Shown piece by piece: positions 37,240-47,890 of a stretch of 64,000 bases of DNA. The first letter of the stretch is position 1. Each line of letters starts with the position of its first letter. This stretch comes from Rhodamnia argentea (taxonomy: Eukaryota; Streptophyta; Magnoliopsida; Myrtales; Myrtaceae), in NCBI RefSeq assembly GCF_020921035.1, contig NC_063158.1:27018962-27082961 (forward strand), written 5' to 3'. A program made the translations under genes and the position numbers. The notes under the pieces are model-generated. The model did no database searches. It saw only the letters and a list, made by a program, of their open reading frames with translations, and was not told the DNA's origin.

Positions 37240-37355
37240 AAATTATTGGTAGTAATTAATAAATTTTTATTGGCTAATTAGGTCAAACGATGCAAGTAAA
37301 TATTTTGAAGAAAATATTTTCTAAATTATTTATTTTTCGCGAAACAAATGGAGCC
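37240..37355. mobile_element. One-ended fragment of the AGGCTCC element family
   Basis: Ends CGAAACAAATGGAGCC at 37355, the same terminus as the element at 9078-10046, preceded by AAATATTTTCTAAATTATTTATTTTT. No opposite end is found upstream. The fragment is present in all units (ending near 48341 and 58641), so it predates the triplication. Confidence 0.5.
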
Positions 37356-37581
37356 TTAAAGTTTCAAAAGATAGGATTGCTAAGAACAATTAAAGATGCA
37401 TTACGTATGCCAAAGAAAAGGCAAAAACTACTGAATAGCCGGATAGTATGTTTCCGCACTACGTACACACTATGCTAAGGGTCGTTCACGCTCTATTGAT
37501 ATGCATAGAGAATGACTCTACCTGTACTAAAATCGATTTATGACATAACATTCACAAGCAAAAACTTGAAGCAGCAGAGTT

Positions 37582-38167
37582 TAGGGGTGAGCGGTCTCCG
37601 GTCCGGTCCGGTTCCCATCAAAAACCGGGAACCGGACCGGTGTTCCCTGTTCCCACTTTTCGGAACCGCGGACCGGACCGGCCAACCTTGGAACCGGGAA
37701 CCGGACCGGACCGTCGGTCCGGTCCGGTTCCTAGGCGGTTCCAAGAATTTCCGGTCCGCGGTTCCGAAAAATAGATGCACACTTTGTAGGCGGTGCCAAT
37801 GAAGTTTGAGAGGAGACAAACGGTAGGATGACTCAAAACTCGTCGTGTGTAACGAAATAAGTGGAGATTGGACAGTGGAAAGGTAAGAAAAAATGTTTGC
37901 GTCACTACATTAAAGTAAAGCAAAGAAATCCTAAAGGACCTAAACCTAAACAACAAGTAAACGTTAAGTTTATCTTTTAAAAAAAATTTCAAAAAGAGGA
38001 CCGGTCCGGTCCTAGGCCTTGGAACCGGGAACCGGACCGCCCGGTCACCGGTTCCAATTTTAGGAACCGGGAACCGGACCGGATCCCCCTAAAACCGGGA
38101 ACCGGACCATCGGTCCCGGTCCGGTCCGGGCGGTCCCGGTCCGGGCAGTCTTTTTTGCTCACCCCTA
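37582..38167. mobile_element. hAT-type MITE with 8-bp target duplication (unit 1 only)
   Basis: Termini TAGGGGTGAGC and GCTCACCCCTA are perfect inverted repeats, flanked by the direct repeat GCAGAGTT at 37574-37581 and 38168-38175. Eight-base duplications with TAGGG-type ends are the hallmark of hAT elements. Units 2 and 3 carry the uninterrupted site once (AGCAGCAGAGTTGTG near 48560 and 58865), which proves insertion. Both arms are dense in CCGGTCCGG and GGAACCGG phrases; the middle (about 37760-37985) is AT-rich. It has no transposase. Presence in one unit only dates it after the unit 1 copy separated, or means conversion removed it elsewhere. Confidence 0.9.
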
Positions 38168-39197
38168 GCAGAGTTGTGCATTGTGCATGGCCATACGTAA
38201 TTTTCATGCGAATCTATATCGTGTAGTCATTGGAAAATTTGAAAATTTACCATCGATGGTAGATTTCGGATTTCGATTAATTTGCACATGACAATCATTA
38301 CGATATGCGAATGGTCGACATGCTAGAGCATGTCATGTAGATTGCCGCCAAGAATTGTGGCCATTGTTGTTGTCTGAGAGAGTTACATAAATTCGCTACA
38401 AGGTTTTTAGTTTTAAATTGATGTTTGAACCTGAAAGATGTTATTGCAGATGTAGATCATCTCTTCCATTGCACGTATATCAAGTATCGTCAAGCAAATC
38501 TCTTCTTAGCTTGCGGATTGTAGGGAGATGCTGTGTTTTTCTTTTGTGGAATCAAGTGCAAATTGAGCAGAAAAGAGCATGTAAACATAAAAGGCCAAAG
38601 CTATTAAGGCGGCAATTTTCGTGGATCTGATGATGGAGCTGGTGTGTCAATAGGCTAGTTTCATATTATCCTCATTAACAACACCCAAAAGAAGATTGAC
38701 CCTTTAGTATTTTCCTTTCGGAAAACGATGCTAATAATTCATAAATTTTGGCGCAGCGTGTAACGTGATTTTGAACTTTTGATATGTTCAATACAATCTT
38801 TTAACTATTTCTAAATATTCAATCTAGTCCATCAACTTTCAATTTGTTCAATTTAGTTCATTCACTTTTCATAACACTCAAATCAGCCCTCCACTACTAT
38901 TCACAAGTTTTTCACTTTGTTGTTCATATGTGTGAATATATTTTCATCTCAACCTATTTCATAGATGAAAACAATTATGTATTCTTTTTACTACTTTATT
39001 ACCCTTTTTTTTTTTTTATCTTTATTAATATTGTGATAGTTCCATTTAAGCATATTTTAGCTTATGAACATAAAAGAAAAAGTAAAACCTTATTGAGAGT
39101 TATATTGAGCTAATATTCCTGCTATTTACAGGATCTAGTTGTTTTTATATGTGCTAGGGTATCTCATCTTTGATTGGAAGATACCATATGATATAGC
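38168..39197. other. Unit 1 spacer downstream of the MITE
   Basis: AT-rich sequence with close counterparts in units 2 (about 48560-49600) and 3 (about 58865-59890). No gene is seen. Confidence 0.5.
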
Positions 39198-39614
39198 CAC
39201 GAACAAGGGGAGACAAAACACGACTATCACCGAGGAGTAACAAAATGACCTTGGGAAAATTCCTGCGGCCGGGTTGGATTGCAGGTAATCGATCGCAAGG
39301 GGAAAAAATGTGGGCAAGGCTGAGAAATGATAGAGAGAAGTGAACCATCAAAGTGTCGGGAATTAGTGAAAGAGCGGTGACCCAGATTGTGCCGATGGAG
39401 GCGTAAAAAAGTGGTGTTGTTGAGGACGGTGAACCCGAATAGCTCCCAATTATTGAGGATCATGTTTCCGGCTTAACGAGGCCTCCCAATGGCAATGCTG
39501 CTAGAATTATTGGCGGTAACTACGGTTGAATTCGTCGGGAGATTTGCAGAGGAGTCCCGCCAATATTCTCTCGGAGGATTGAGGGTGGCTTGGTAAGTGG
39601 CGGTCGCGATTAAG
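39198..39614 (-). pseudogene. Relic of a PGG-domain exon, unit 1
   Basis: Homologous on the minus strand to ankyrin-gene exon 2 (compare CACTTACCAAGCCACCCTCA here with the QAALTPPGG coding stretch near 41070-41095). The region still corresponds to AATYQA-TLNPPREYWRDS-type sequence but has several frame breaks and no exon 1 nearby. It is an older duplicate than the tandem units, since all three contain it. Confidence 0.7.
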
Positions 39615-40310
39615 TGACCCCTCTCCAAATCCTTCTTTGAGACTTAGTTAACCACTTCGGGTTCTTATTTGATATAATGTCCATTTTGGGTTCTCTTTTG
39701 AGAAAGCAACTCCTCTTCGGTTCCTTATTTGAAATTTACCCTAAAACAGATGAAGTACAACAGTATAGGGGCATCCCTAGCATTACAAAAGGAGCTAATA
39801 ATGCGAAAAGATGGAGATAGAAAGCCTCCATATAGTAGCCAATACAACATTCGTTTGGGAAGGTACGAATTTTTGATAGAGGAAACTTGATGTCTTACAT
39901 TTTTACGCACTTTAGCATCATCGCTATTTAAAGAATCAATTGATAGATCGATCTTGAAGTTTGGTGGGGATCTTTTCTTAAGCAAGAAATTGATTGATTT
40001 TAGAGATATGGTTCCAAATTCCAAGAGGATTTTAAAACATATGCTTTATCAAATAACCCGACATTCTAAAATCAAAAACTCGAGGTCGAGTTGTTGTTTT
40101 TTTTTTTTTTCCAATGATGTGAGAACGATGTGGGGCACCTCAAGCTTGGATTTACATCTTTCATTTGATAAAGATAGGCTTTTGAAGTTCGATATTTTCT
40201 TATTTAATAAAATTTAGAGCATTCAATTGGTATAGAATATTTGAATTTTCTGTTTCTATTGTTTTAACATTTTAAATGCGTTAAGATATCTTGTCTTTCT
40301 CAGTATTTCT
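39615..40310. other. Spacer segment shared by units 1 and 3
   Basis: Begins GTGACCCC(T/T)CTCCAA directly after the PGG relic, has phrases TTCGGGTTCTTATTTGA and TTTGGGTTCTCTTTTGAG, and matches 60308-61010. Unit 2 has different sequence here (50031-50530). No gene is seen. Confidence 0.55.
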
Positions 40311-40571
40311 ACTTTTGATTTGTAAATTTTTGGAAAAGGGTTGCAGCTGTGCTTAGTTGTTGTGTTTTGTCAGATCACTCAGTTTGCGTCTTTGCAGAAA
40401 TCCAGGAAATCAAGAGATTCCACATTTCGCGTTTTGGGGCGCACGCACTTCTGGCGTCCGTCTTTGCGAGTTGCAGCTCGGTGCTTTTCGTTTTCACAAG
40501 CTGGATTAAGAAAAAGCTGTTCGGAAAGCACCGAATTCAAGCATGATTAAAGGTCTCCGGTGACCAAGGAA

Positions 40572-42969
40572 TTAATATATCGTGACAAGAATTATGAAAA
40601 TAAGTAATGCTAGCCAAGTACGTTGAGTCATTCGATCGTCGAAAGTTGCGACGCATCCCCTTGTGGCATCGATTCGTCGCCGAACTCTTGTGTACGCTAC
40701 CCTCCAGAGCACGGGGACACAAAACACGGCGATCAAACAGAACCCAGCAAGTACACGTAGGTAAATTGCTACCACCTCAGGGTGTTGCGGAGTTTGGACA
40801 ATAAGAGAAACAGAGTAAGCAAGGCAGAGAAGGGGTATAGGGATGTGAAACAGAGGGTTGGCCTCCGCAGTGAAAGTGGTGGCCCAGATTGTGGCGATGG
40901 AGGCGAAAAAGGTCAGGCTATTGAGCATCGCGTACTCATAGAGTCCCGAACCTCTCCGGATACTATCTCTGGCTCCATGTGTTTTTCCGGTAGCCATGCT
41001 GCTGGAATTGGCGGTAACGAAGGTGGAATTTGCTGTGGGATTTGAAGGGGAATCCTGCAAGTATCCTCCTGGAGGAGTGAGAGCAGCTTGGTAAGTGGCA
41101 GCCGCGATTAAGGAAGACACTATGAGGATTATGTTGCGAGCGGATTCATCTGGGATTCTGAAAAAATTTGCGCACTTCTCAAAGTAAGTTAGTTCCTTGC
41201 TAAAAAACTGTGATAGAGAGAGGGTAGGAGTAATTGCCCGACGTCCTAGACGGCGTGACCTATTCGCTAGATCTTGATCGCCGCTAGGATTCTCTTGGAA
41301 GATGTCCAGAGCGGTCTTGCCCTGGAAGTTCTTCGCTTTTACAGCTGTGTACCCAATCAACCGCTTGATGATCTGGAAAAAAAATTGCAAAGGAAAAGAA
41401 ATTAAAGTACACGGTTCCCTTCAATTTCGATCACTGCTTTGTCACAAGCTTTACTATCGTACACAAAATGAGCTCATGGCCATATGTCTATTGGAGTTTG
41501 ATGATGCTAGTGTAGTGATGCAACGGCCGATGTACAGAGGGAAGAGGTTTATTTAACCTTACTTATTGAATACAATCATTCTACCCGATTTAATGAAGTC
41601 CCGAGTCAATTTCAAAAAGTGCAATTTAGTCCTTTCACTTGAAATGGTTTAGATGATAGCTGAGAAATGATCATGCGAGTAGTAAATAACATAAGCCAAT
41701 CCACCGAAGTGATGACCGAAATGACCATAACTTTTTATAAAAAAGTTGAAGACTTAATCACATTAACTAAAAGATTTAGGATTTGATTACATTTTGTATT
41801 TACGGTGTTTTACTTGAAGAGAAAGTCTACCTTTAGACAGGTGTATATATATACTCTATGCATAGTATTCAACTGATCATGGAGCAATTCTCCCTTCAAC
41901 AAACTGATTATTTTATGGCTTTTGTCGGATTGTCCTTTGTTAGCATCCATTTGACTAGCTTCTATCTCGTACAGTATGTTCGGATGGACTGATATCGAAA
42001 GAAGGAAAGAGATTCTGCTAATCAATAGGCAAAAATGAAAGAAAAGAAAAGAATAAACTAAGCTATTGTTGCGTTCTGTGGAAGCGATTGTGATGTCAAG
42101 AGTCGAAAAGAAATTATTTATCCAAAATAATCCAACATAGAAAGATTTAGAGCTCACTAAAAACTGAGTTTTATAGGAATTCTAAGGGAAACAATTTTGA
42201 TCATAACTTTTTTCTCAACTTAGAACAGGGTGGATCTCTCTACAGCACTACTTTTCTTTCCTTCCTTTTTCTCTGTATCCTCCAACCAAAACGTTGTTCT
42301 TGGATAAGATTGTCTTGAATCGAAGGATCCAAAAACAAAAGTGCGAATAACTGAAAAATCGATGAACTATACCTCGGGTTGCCTTTCGGCTGCAGCAATG
42401 TGTAGGACGGTGTCACCGTTTTGGTCTTTCCAGTCCAAGATTCGCGTCAGATGGACTCGCTTAAGCCATCCAAACAAAACCTTGAATGCTTCGCTGTTGC
42501 CCGTCCTAACGGCGACATGAACCGCAGTCTCGCATTGGTTCGTCAAGTCTTCAATGGACGATTTGCAAGCAGATAGAAACTCGGCCAGGAGTTCCAAGAG
42601 CTCCACGTTGTCCCACCCATTGTCTCCTCTTTCCCCGGCTACAAAATGCAAAGGGGTGATCCCGCCTCTTCCTCGGACTCGAACCAATTCAGGGTTGAGG
42701 GTCATCAGTGCCCTCACAGTGCGATAATGCTTCTTTTGCAAAGCCAAGTGTATGGGGCTATAACCCCCTCGATTCAGCTTCCGAGCGAATGGCGGCTTCA
42801 AGGTGGCTATCTCCGTGGCCACTTTAGTTTTCCCCTGCCCTGCGGCAACGTGTAGTGGAGTATTTGGGAAGGGTCCCTCGGATCCATGATCTAAGATGTT
42901 TTCGTCCTGCTCAATTAAGCTGTAGAGCTCATTGACACTATCAGCTGCTATTGCTTCTTGAAGGCTCAT
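40572..42969 (-). CDS. BDA1/ACD6-like ankyrin-PGG membrane protein, copy 1 (open)
   Basis: Two exons, 42969-42373 and 41372-40572, joined in phase 0 to 465 residues. It resembles Arabidopsis BDA1 (At5g54610), a plasma-membrane immune signalling protein, along its length. MSLQEAIAADSVNELYSLIE matches the BDA1 start. About five ankyrin repeats follow (TPLHVAAGQGK, SPIHLALQKKHY, RGRGGITPLHFVAGE, TAVHVAVRTGNSEAF, DTVLHIAAAE), the last spanning the splice site. Exon 2 carries the PGG domain: RNIILIVSSLIAAATYQAAL then TPPGGY, and four membrane segments including SLTFFASIATIWATTF and LLIFIILVTIY. An in-frame ATG at 43089 would add 40 residues (MNNDC...). This is the only one of three copies without a premature stop. 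Confidence 0.88.
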
Positions 42970-43089
42970 TGTTTTGAGGAGGGAGATGTAGGAGAAGGGG
43001 GGCTTCGGCTCGTTGATGATGGATGGAAGCAGGAGTGGCGGACATGCGAAGTCATAAACAGGGCCATAGCCAACGCAGTCATTGTTCAT

Positions 43090-43665
43090 GATTCAATCGG
43101 TCGGGGGATTTTTCTCTTTAGAGAACTTACATGCGAAGTTCCGTAATTAATTGTGGTCTGAATTTTCCCTCTCTCTTTTTTTTTTTTAATTAATTGTTGG
43201 GTGCCATTTCTCCGCCACTACTTTGCGAGTTGTGGGGAGTACTGAGTAGTAGCGGAGGGTGTCCCACCCACCCGGCTCGCAAAGATGGTATCTGCTCGAT
43301 ACTGTTGGAACCAAAACAATAATTGTGACTTTGGAAATTTAAAACAAGGAAACAAATACAAATCGGAGAGAGAAATTCTTCATTGGAATGCAAAATACTC
43401 GTACTACGTACTACAACTCGAAGCTCACTTGGAGTTCTATGGCTTGATTACAGTGCTGAACAATCGCCCATACCTTCTTACAATCATAAAGCAACAAAAA
43501 GTCCACACAATTATTGCTCTTGAACCATCCCTAGCCTTCACACAATAAAAGTAAAAAAAAGGCCAAAACACTATCCAAGACATCAGAAAACATGCTTATC
43601 TTTCCATGAAAAATGCAATGGCTCTTGGGGACCTTTTTGTTCATGCATTTGTTCATTCAGCATCC
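43090..43665. other. Upstream region of ankyrin copy 1
   Basis: Promoter-proximal sequence with a T-run near 43170-43190 and TGTGGGGAGTACTGAGTAG. It is nearly the same in units 2 and 3. No separate feature is seen. Confidence 0.45.
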
Positions 43666-45650
43666 TGTTGATACCTAAATTTTGATTAATCCTTTTTAGT
43701 CATTTCTCGCATAAAAATTAGAACTGATTTTAGTTCTAAATAAAAATAACAAAATCATCTTTCATATTTATTTTTAGCATTCATTACATTACATTTTGCA
43801 TTTGATTGGATCGGCAGTGGATGAACTTATTTCGAGATTTTGGGCTTAATTGAATCAATTGAATTATTTGGATTGAGCCCACAAGAGCACCAAATTGGGG
43901 CAAAGTCCATAACTATCAATAGGGAGCCGAAAATTGTAAATAAAAGTGCCAAGTAGGAAATTTGATTTATTAAAAGAAAACTTGGGCAATAATTTGGTAA
44001 TTTGAAACCCTAAATCTGTCTCTATAAATAAGCATGCCTAGGGTTCGCAAAATGGAGGCCACACAATTGTCATTCACGGCTAGAGAGAATTTTGACGGCC
44101 ACAACACATGCTCACGGCCATAGAGAAAGACAGGAGGTGGAGAAAGCGTGAGAGAGACGGAGAAGACTGAGGCTTTCTTTTTTACCACCGCTTCACCAAT
44201 AGGGTCAAGAACTTTGAACAACCATCCACGAAGATCCAGGCGTCTAGGTAATTTCCAACGAAGGTTTCTTGGCAAGTCCCTGCAAAAAGTCTAGCAATCT
44301 CAATGAAAGTACTTACATGGTGCTCCCGAAGACACCGTAATCAGTGGACAAATTCCAGACAAGACCCTTGCCTTCGGATATTCACCATCGTTATCTTATG
44401 AAACACTACGGATTCATGCCTCTACTTTGAATTCTTTATTGTTTTCTCATGTTTACCCACTAATCATGAAGAAAACTTGTAGGGAGAAAAGGAGCGCACA
44501 TAGGAATACATGACAGAAAATTCACATTAAAAAAAAGAGCTTTCAAAAGAGAAGAGAAAAGTTTCTTTCTTTTCTTTGCAGGTAAAACCAAAATCCTAAG
44601 CGGCGGCCAAGATAGCTTCTGATAGAAATTTGATTTGAATTGAGGAATGTTCAACGAAGACTTGGAGAAGATTCCACCTTGGGGATGGAGAGACATTCAC
44701 TTACATAAGTCGAGGTATTTACGTGTTGAACGACTCAAGTCTCAGACATCAAAAGGGAAGTTTTTTCTCTAACAATCTGTTTGACTCCATTAGATTTTTA
44801 TTGTTATTAAGTTCTATCAATTCCAGAACCAGAAAGCTTCCCACTTTCTTTTTGTTGCAGGTTCTCATTCGGTCTCACCCAGTTGTGGACGTGTCGTCTT
44901 CAAGTAAAACCCATCAGAGATGTTCAAGTCCTTGTTGCATCGATACTTTATTTTCATGTAGGTTTGCTTTCGTTCATTGGGAGCAAAGACGACATCTTCA
45001 TCATGCCCAAGCGTTTGTCATCTACTTGATTGTTTATTTAATTCTCGGTGGAGTCCTCTGACTTGCGACCACATTCAAGGAGTCCACTAGTTATTGGCTT
45101 GGCTCTGGTTTAAGTTATTAAATCTACAGGTGTTGTTGTACTTGCCAAAGTGTCCCATCGAAAGTCCCTCCGCCGTGATCATCCGTGTGCATGTGAGCTC
45201 TGCCGGTCCAATCCGTAAGCGATCTCAAGCAATTCGATCCAATTCGAATTGGAAAAGATATCTGCAAGATAGGTAAAATTATGATTTTAAATATTTTTAT
45301 TGCCTATCTTGAATATATTTGCATATCTTATGTTTGCATATTTGAGCATATCTTGTATCTTGCATCAAAGTGGATATCTTTTAAAATACAGGTTGATTAG
45401 GAAATTTTCCTAATCCGCAACTTACCAAACAATCGAGAATTAGGATTATTGATGGAATACTCGATTAGGCAAGGATTTGAGTTCAATCGTTAATCGTAAG
45501 ATTACGAATTAAAAAGTGGATTCAAATATTTAGGAAATCTTTTCAAAAATTGATTGATATATCCACTTTCTTGATTGATATAGATTGGCATATTTACTTT
45601 CTTTATTTTGCTTGATTGTCATATTTTTTAAAATATATCCGTCGCATGAT
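43666..45650. mobile_element. Fossil LTR-like block, unit 1 end
   Basis: Begins TGTTGATACCTAAATTTTG, a start I associate with plant LTRs, and has a TATA box (CTCTATAAATAAGC) near 44020. No internal retroelement coding region is present, so it would be a solo or partial LTR, possibly Ty3/Gypsy. The right limit is uncertain (anywhere from about 44300 to the unit boundary). It is repeated at 53964-55957, so it predates the duplication. Confidence 0.4.
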
Positions 45651-46336
45651 GTAGCTGCAAAACCAATGGAATTCCAACCATCCAGTAATTAGCGACTCTT
45701 TCAGTTAGTGTTACCTCTAGTAACAACATCCGCAAGTACTGACCATCGCCAAAACCGAAACAAGGAATGAGATTGTCTTCATCGAAACTTGAGAGCGTCC
45801 TCCCAATTATAGATATTGCCTGTTCATACGGATTAGGGGTATGCCCAAGGTGATGTAGGCTCTTGCGGTTGAATGATCGCGCACCTGTCCATTCATTGCT
45901 TTTTGTGAAATCGATACCCACAATAAGATTGGAAGACTCGAGGCCAGCTTGAGCAAGAGCATTTGTGACCTGCAGTTCCACATTTATTCAGTGAATTAAG
46001 CTTGAACCTAGTGCTTTATATTTTTGGAATAGCTCAGACTACAAATGCAAAGTATTTCCGCATTTATTCAATGAATTAAGCCTGAAACTAGTGTTCTTTA
46101 ATTTTCAAAATGTAAATAAGCTTGAAAGGTAGAACATAGAGTTGAGATACCTGTTCCAGCGAGCTGTAATCATCACCGATTTTGGAGTATTTTGACTGTA
46201 CCACGCCTTTTCTTTCATGATCATGGTAATTCTCAGAAAATGAAGAGCGATCGGATGAGCTTCGAAATGATCGGGAGTCATAACTGCGCGAATCATAGTA
46301 GTAGCCGCTGTTACTTCTCGATTCTTTATTCCCCAT
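45651..46336 (-). pseudogene. Truncated RGLG copy B (exons 1-2 only)
   Basis: Coding exons 46336-46151 and 45969-45744 correspond to RGLG exons 1 and 2 with both frames open, the MGNKES myristoylation start and splice sites kept. Protein differences from the complete copy are few (for example HLGHTPNP for HLADTPNP). Homology stops four bases into exon 3; the rest of the VWA domain and the RING are absent. The intron between the exons has an 80-bp local duplication (repeat of CATTTATTCA-TGAATTAAGC) that the complete gene lacks. Spliced to the vestigial exon 3 it would run into LTR-like sequence. The leader and G-box promoter are present to about 47900, so it may be transcribed. Confidence 0.85.
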
Positions 46337-47884
46337 ATTCACGTCCCGCCTTTCTCAGTTGCCAATAGCCTCGTTTTCAACGAAGATTACAAGCCTCACA
46401 CCACTAATCTGCTACCAGAAAGTGCTCTGTAACCAACAATACCATCATAATTGTAAGCATGTCAAGTACACAGAATTAAGTAAATAGAACATTGTCGCAA
46501 CATGTAATACTATGAACTCATTGGCTTGATAAAAAACCACAGACAACACATATGAACTCATTGGCTTGATAAAAAACCAGACAAAACATATGCAGATCAC
46601 TATCAAACAAGGCATTTCATTGTACAGTTTCCTAACCACACCACTTTCAAAAATTACGGTGGATTGTGGATGACTTGAAGGGTACTCTACATAAGCTGCG
46701 AAATCGCTTTCATCCACTTCTACCAGTAGCACAGTGACTCAAGCAACATGTGAAAAACAGAGGAAACAAATGCTAAATGCAACCAAATTCTGTCACTCTT
46801 TTCCCTGAAAATGCGATCCTTTCACAGAAACACGCAGAGGATTCATGATCCAGCTAATTCAGCAACAGATACAATCTACTAGAGACAAACTAAAACCAGA
46901 GATCATATCATAACTCTCTGGACATCATAGACAGGTGAAAACGAAAAGCAAAGAAAGAAAAGGCTATCACAATCACAAAGTCTCAGAACAAATGCGCTGC
47001 AGGAAAGAAGCGGTTTTCATCCAGACTATATAGGGATGTAGGAGCGTTTGAACTCTCGATAAAATATAAAGTCAACGCCATCATCAACAAAGAAAATTAA
47101 GGCAAAAGCGAAGGGGTTGAAGCTTCAAAACTGATGCGGAGCGCCACTTGAGCTGATCAGTTCTTCACGGAAATTACGGTCGACAACAACGCCCCACCTA
47201 AAAGCTGTGCTCATACTATTATTAAAAACCCATTTCTTGAGAAAAACTGGTGAAGGCACCCAATAAAAGTCAGAGACTTGACTCTTGAAAAGCTCTGTAC
47301 TTCACAAACAGCTTCCCTGTAAACTTCCCAGGAAACAACGAGATTGAGCAAAAAAACTGCTAACCCTCTTGGCAGACAATCATTAGATGTTCTACTAGTT
47401 GGCCAAAAGAGCGACGGGAAGCAGGCAAAAAGAGAAATTTCGAAAACTAAATTCAATCCATAAATCAGAACATGGTGAGCCTTGATTGCATAAAACGATG
47501 AGGGGGAATGAAAATCGAAAAATCCAACCTCAGTTCTCCAAGCATGCAGAGATCACCTCCCTCCCGCAGGTTGTTCCTCAGAGCTGCTGTTTCAAAATGA
47601 GGAAGACGAATTCAAAGCAGAGCCTTCTCTCTCACTAGACAAGGCCAATGGAGTTCATTAGCGGTTTAATTTTTTTTTTACTTTGTTTAAGATTGTACAC
47701 TACAAGTTTGCTTTGCTTCCTTCTGCAACTCTCTCACCCTTAATTATACGCAACAATCTTGACGTTAATCATATAAAAAGATGATTTTTTTTTTCAATCT
47801 AACAAAATCCCTTCTCAGTCGCCGAAAAAAAAGCGGAAAAACAAGACCAGTTTCGTATCTTTCGATACGCTTATGGTATCTCGC

Positions 47885-47890
47885 CACGTG
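47885..47890. promoter_or_regulatory. G-box upstream of truncated RGLG copy B
   Basis: CACGTG in the same GCCACGTGGAAAATG context as the complete gene. Confidence 0.45.

Larger units (their letters stand above)
34744..45650. repeat. Tandem cassette, unit 1 (10,907 bp)
   Basis: First of three head-to-tail units. It begins four bases inside RGLG exon 3 (GTAGCTGCAAAACC at 34744) and ends ...CCGTCGCATGAT at 45650, where the same GTAGCTGC phrase starts again. Order on the plus strand: RGLG exons 2-1 and leader, G-box region, MITE, PGG relic, ankyrin-PGG gene, LTR-like block. It is about 600 bp longer than unit 2, mostly because of the MITE at 37582-38167. Confidence 0.93.

Noticed and set aside
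37512-38207. Gly/Pro/Arg-rich frames of about 70-124 codons
   Set aside because: They are translations of the CCGGTCCGG repeats of the MITE, not genes.
41810-42157. 115-codon frame inside the ankyrin copy 1 intron, with a near-identical one at 52116-52463
   Set aside because: It lies wholly in the intron, has no recognisable domain, and is similar only because the introns of copies 1 and 2 are nearly identical; copy 3 does not keep it.
44460-45276. Small frames (78, 112 and 60 codons) repeated exactly at 54767-55583
   Set aside because: Exact conservation is explained by the identical 3-kb tract in units 2 and 3, not by selection; they sit in LTR-like noncoding sequence.
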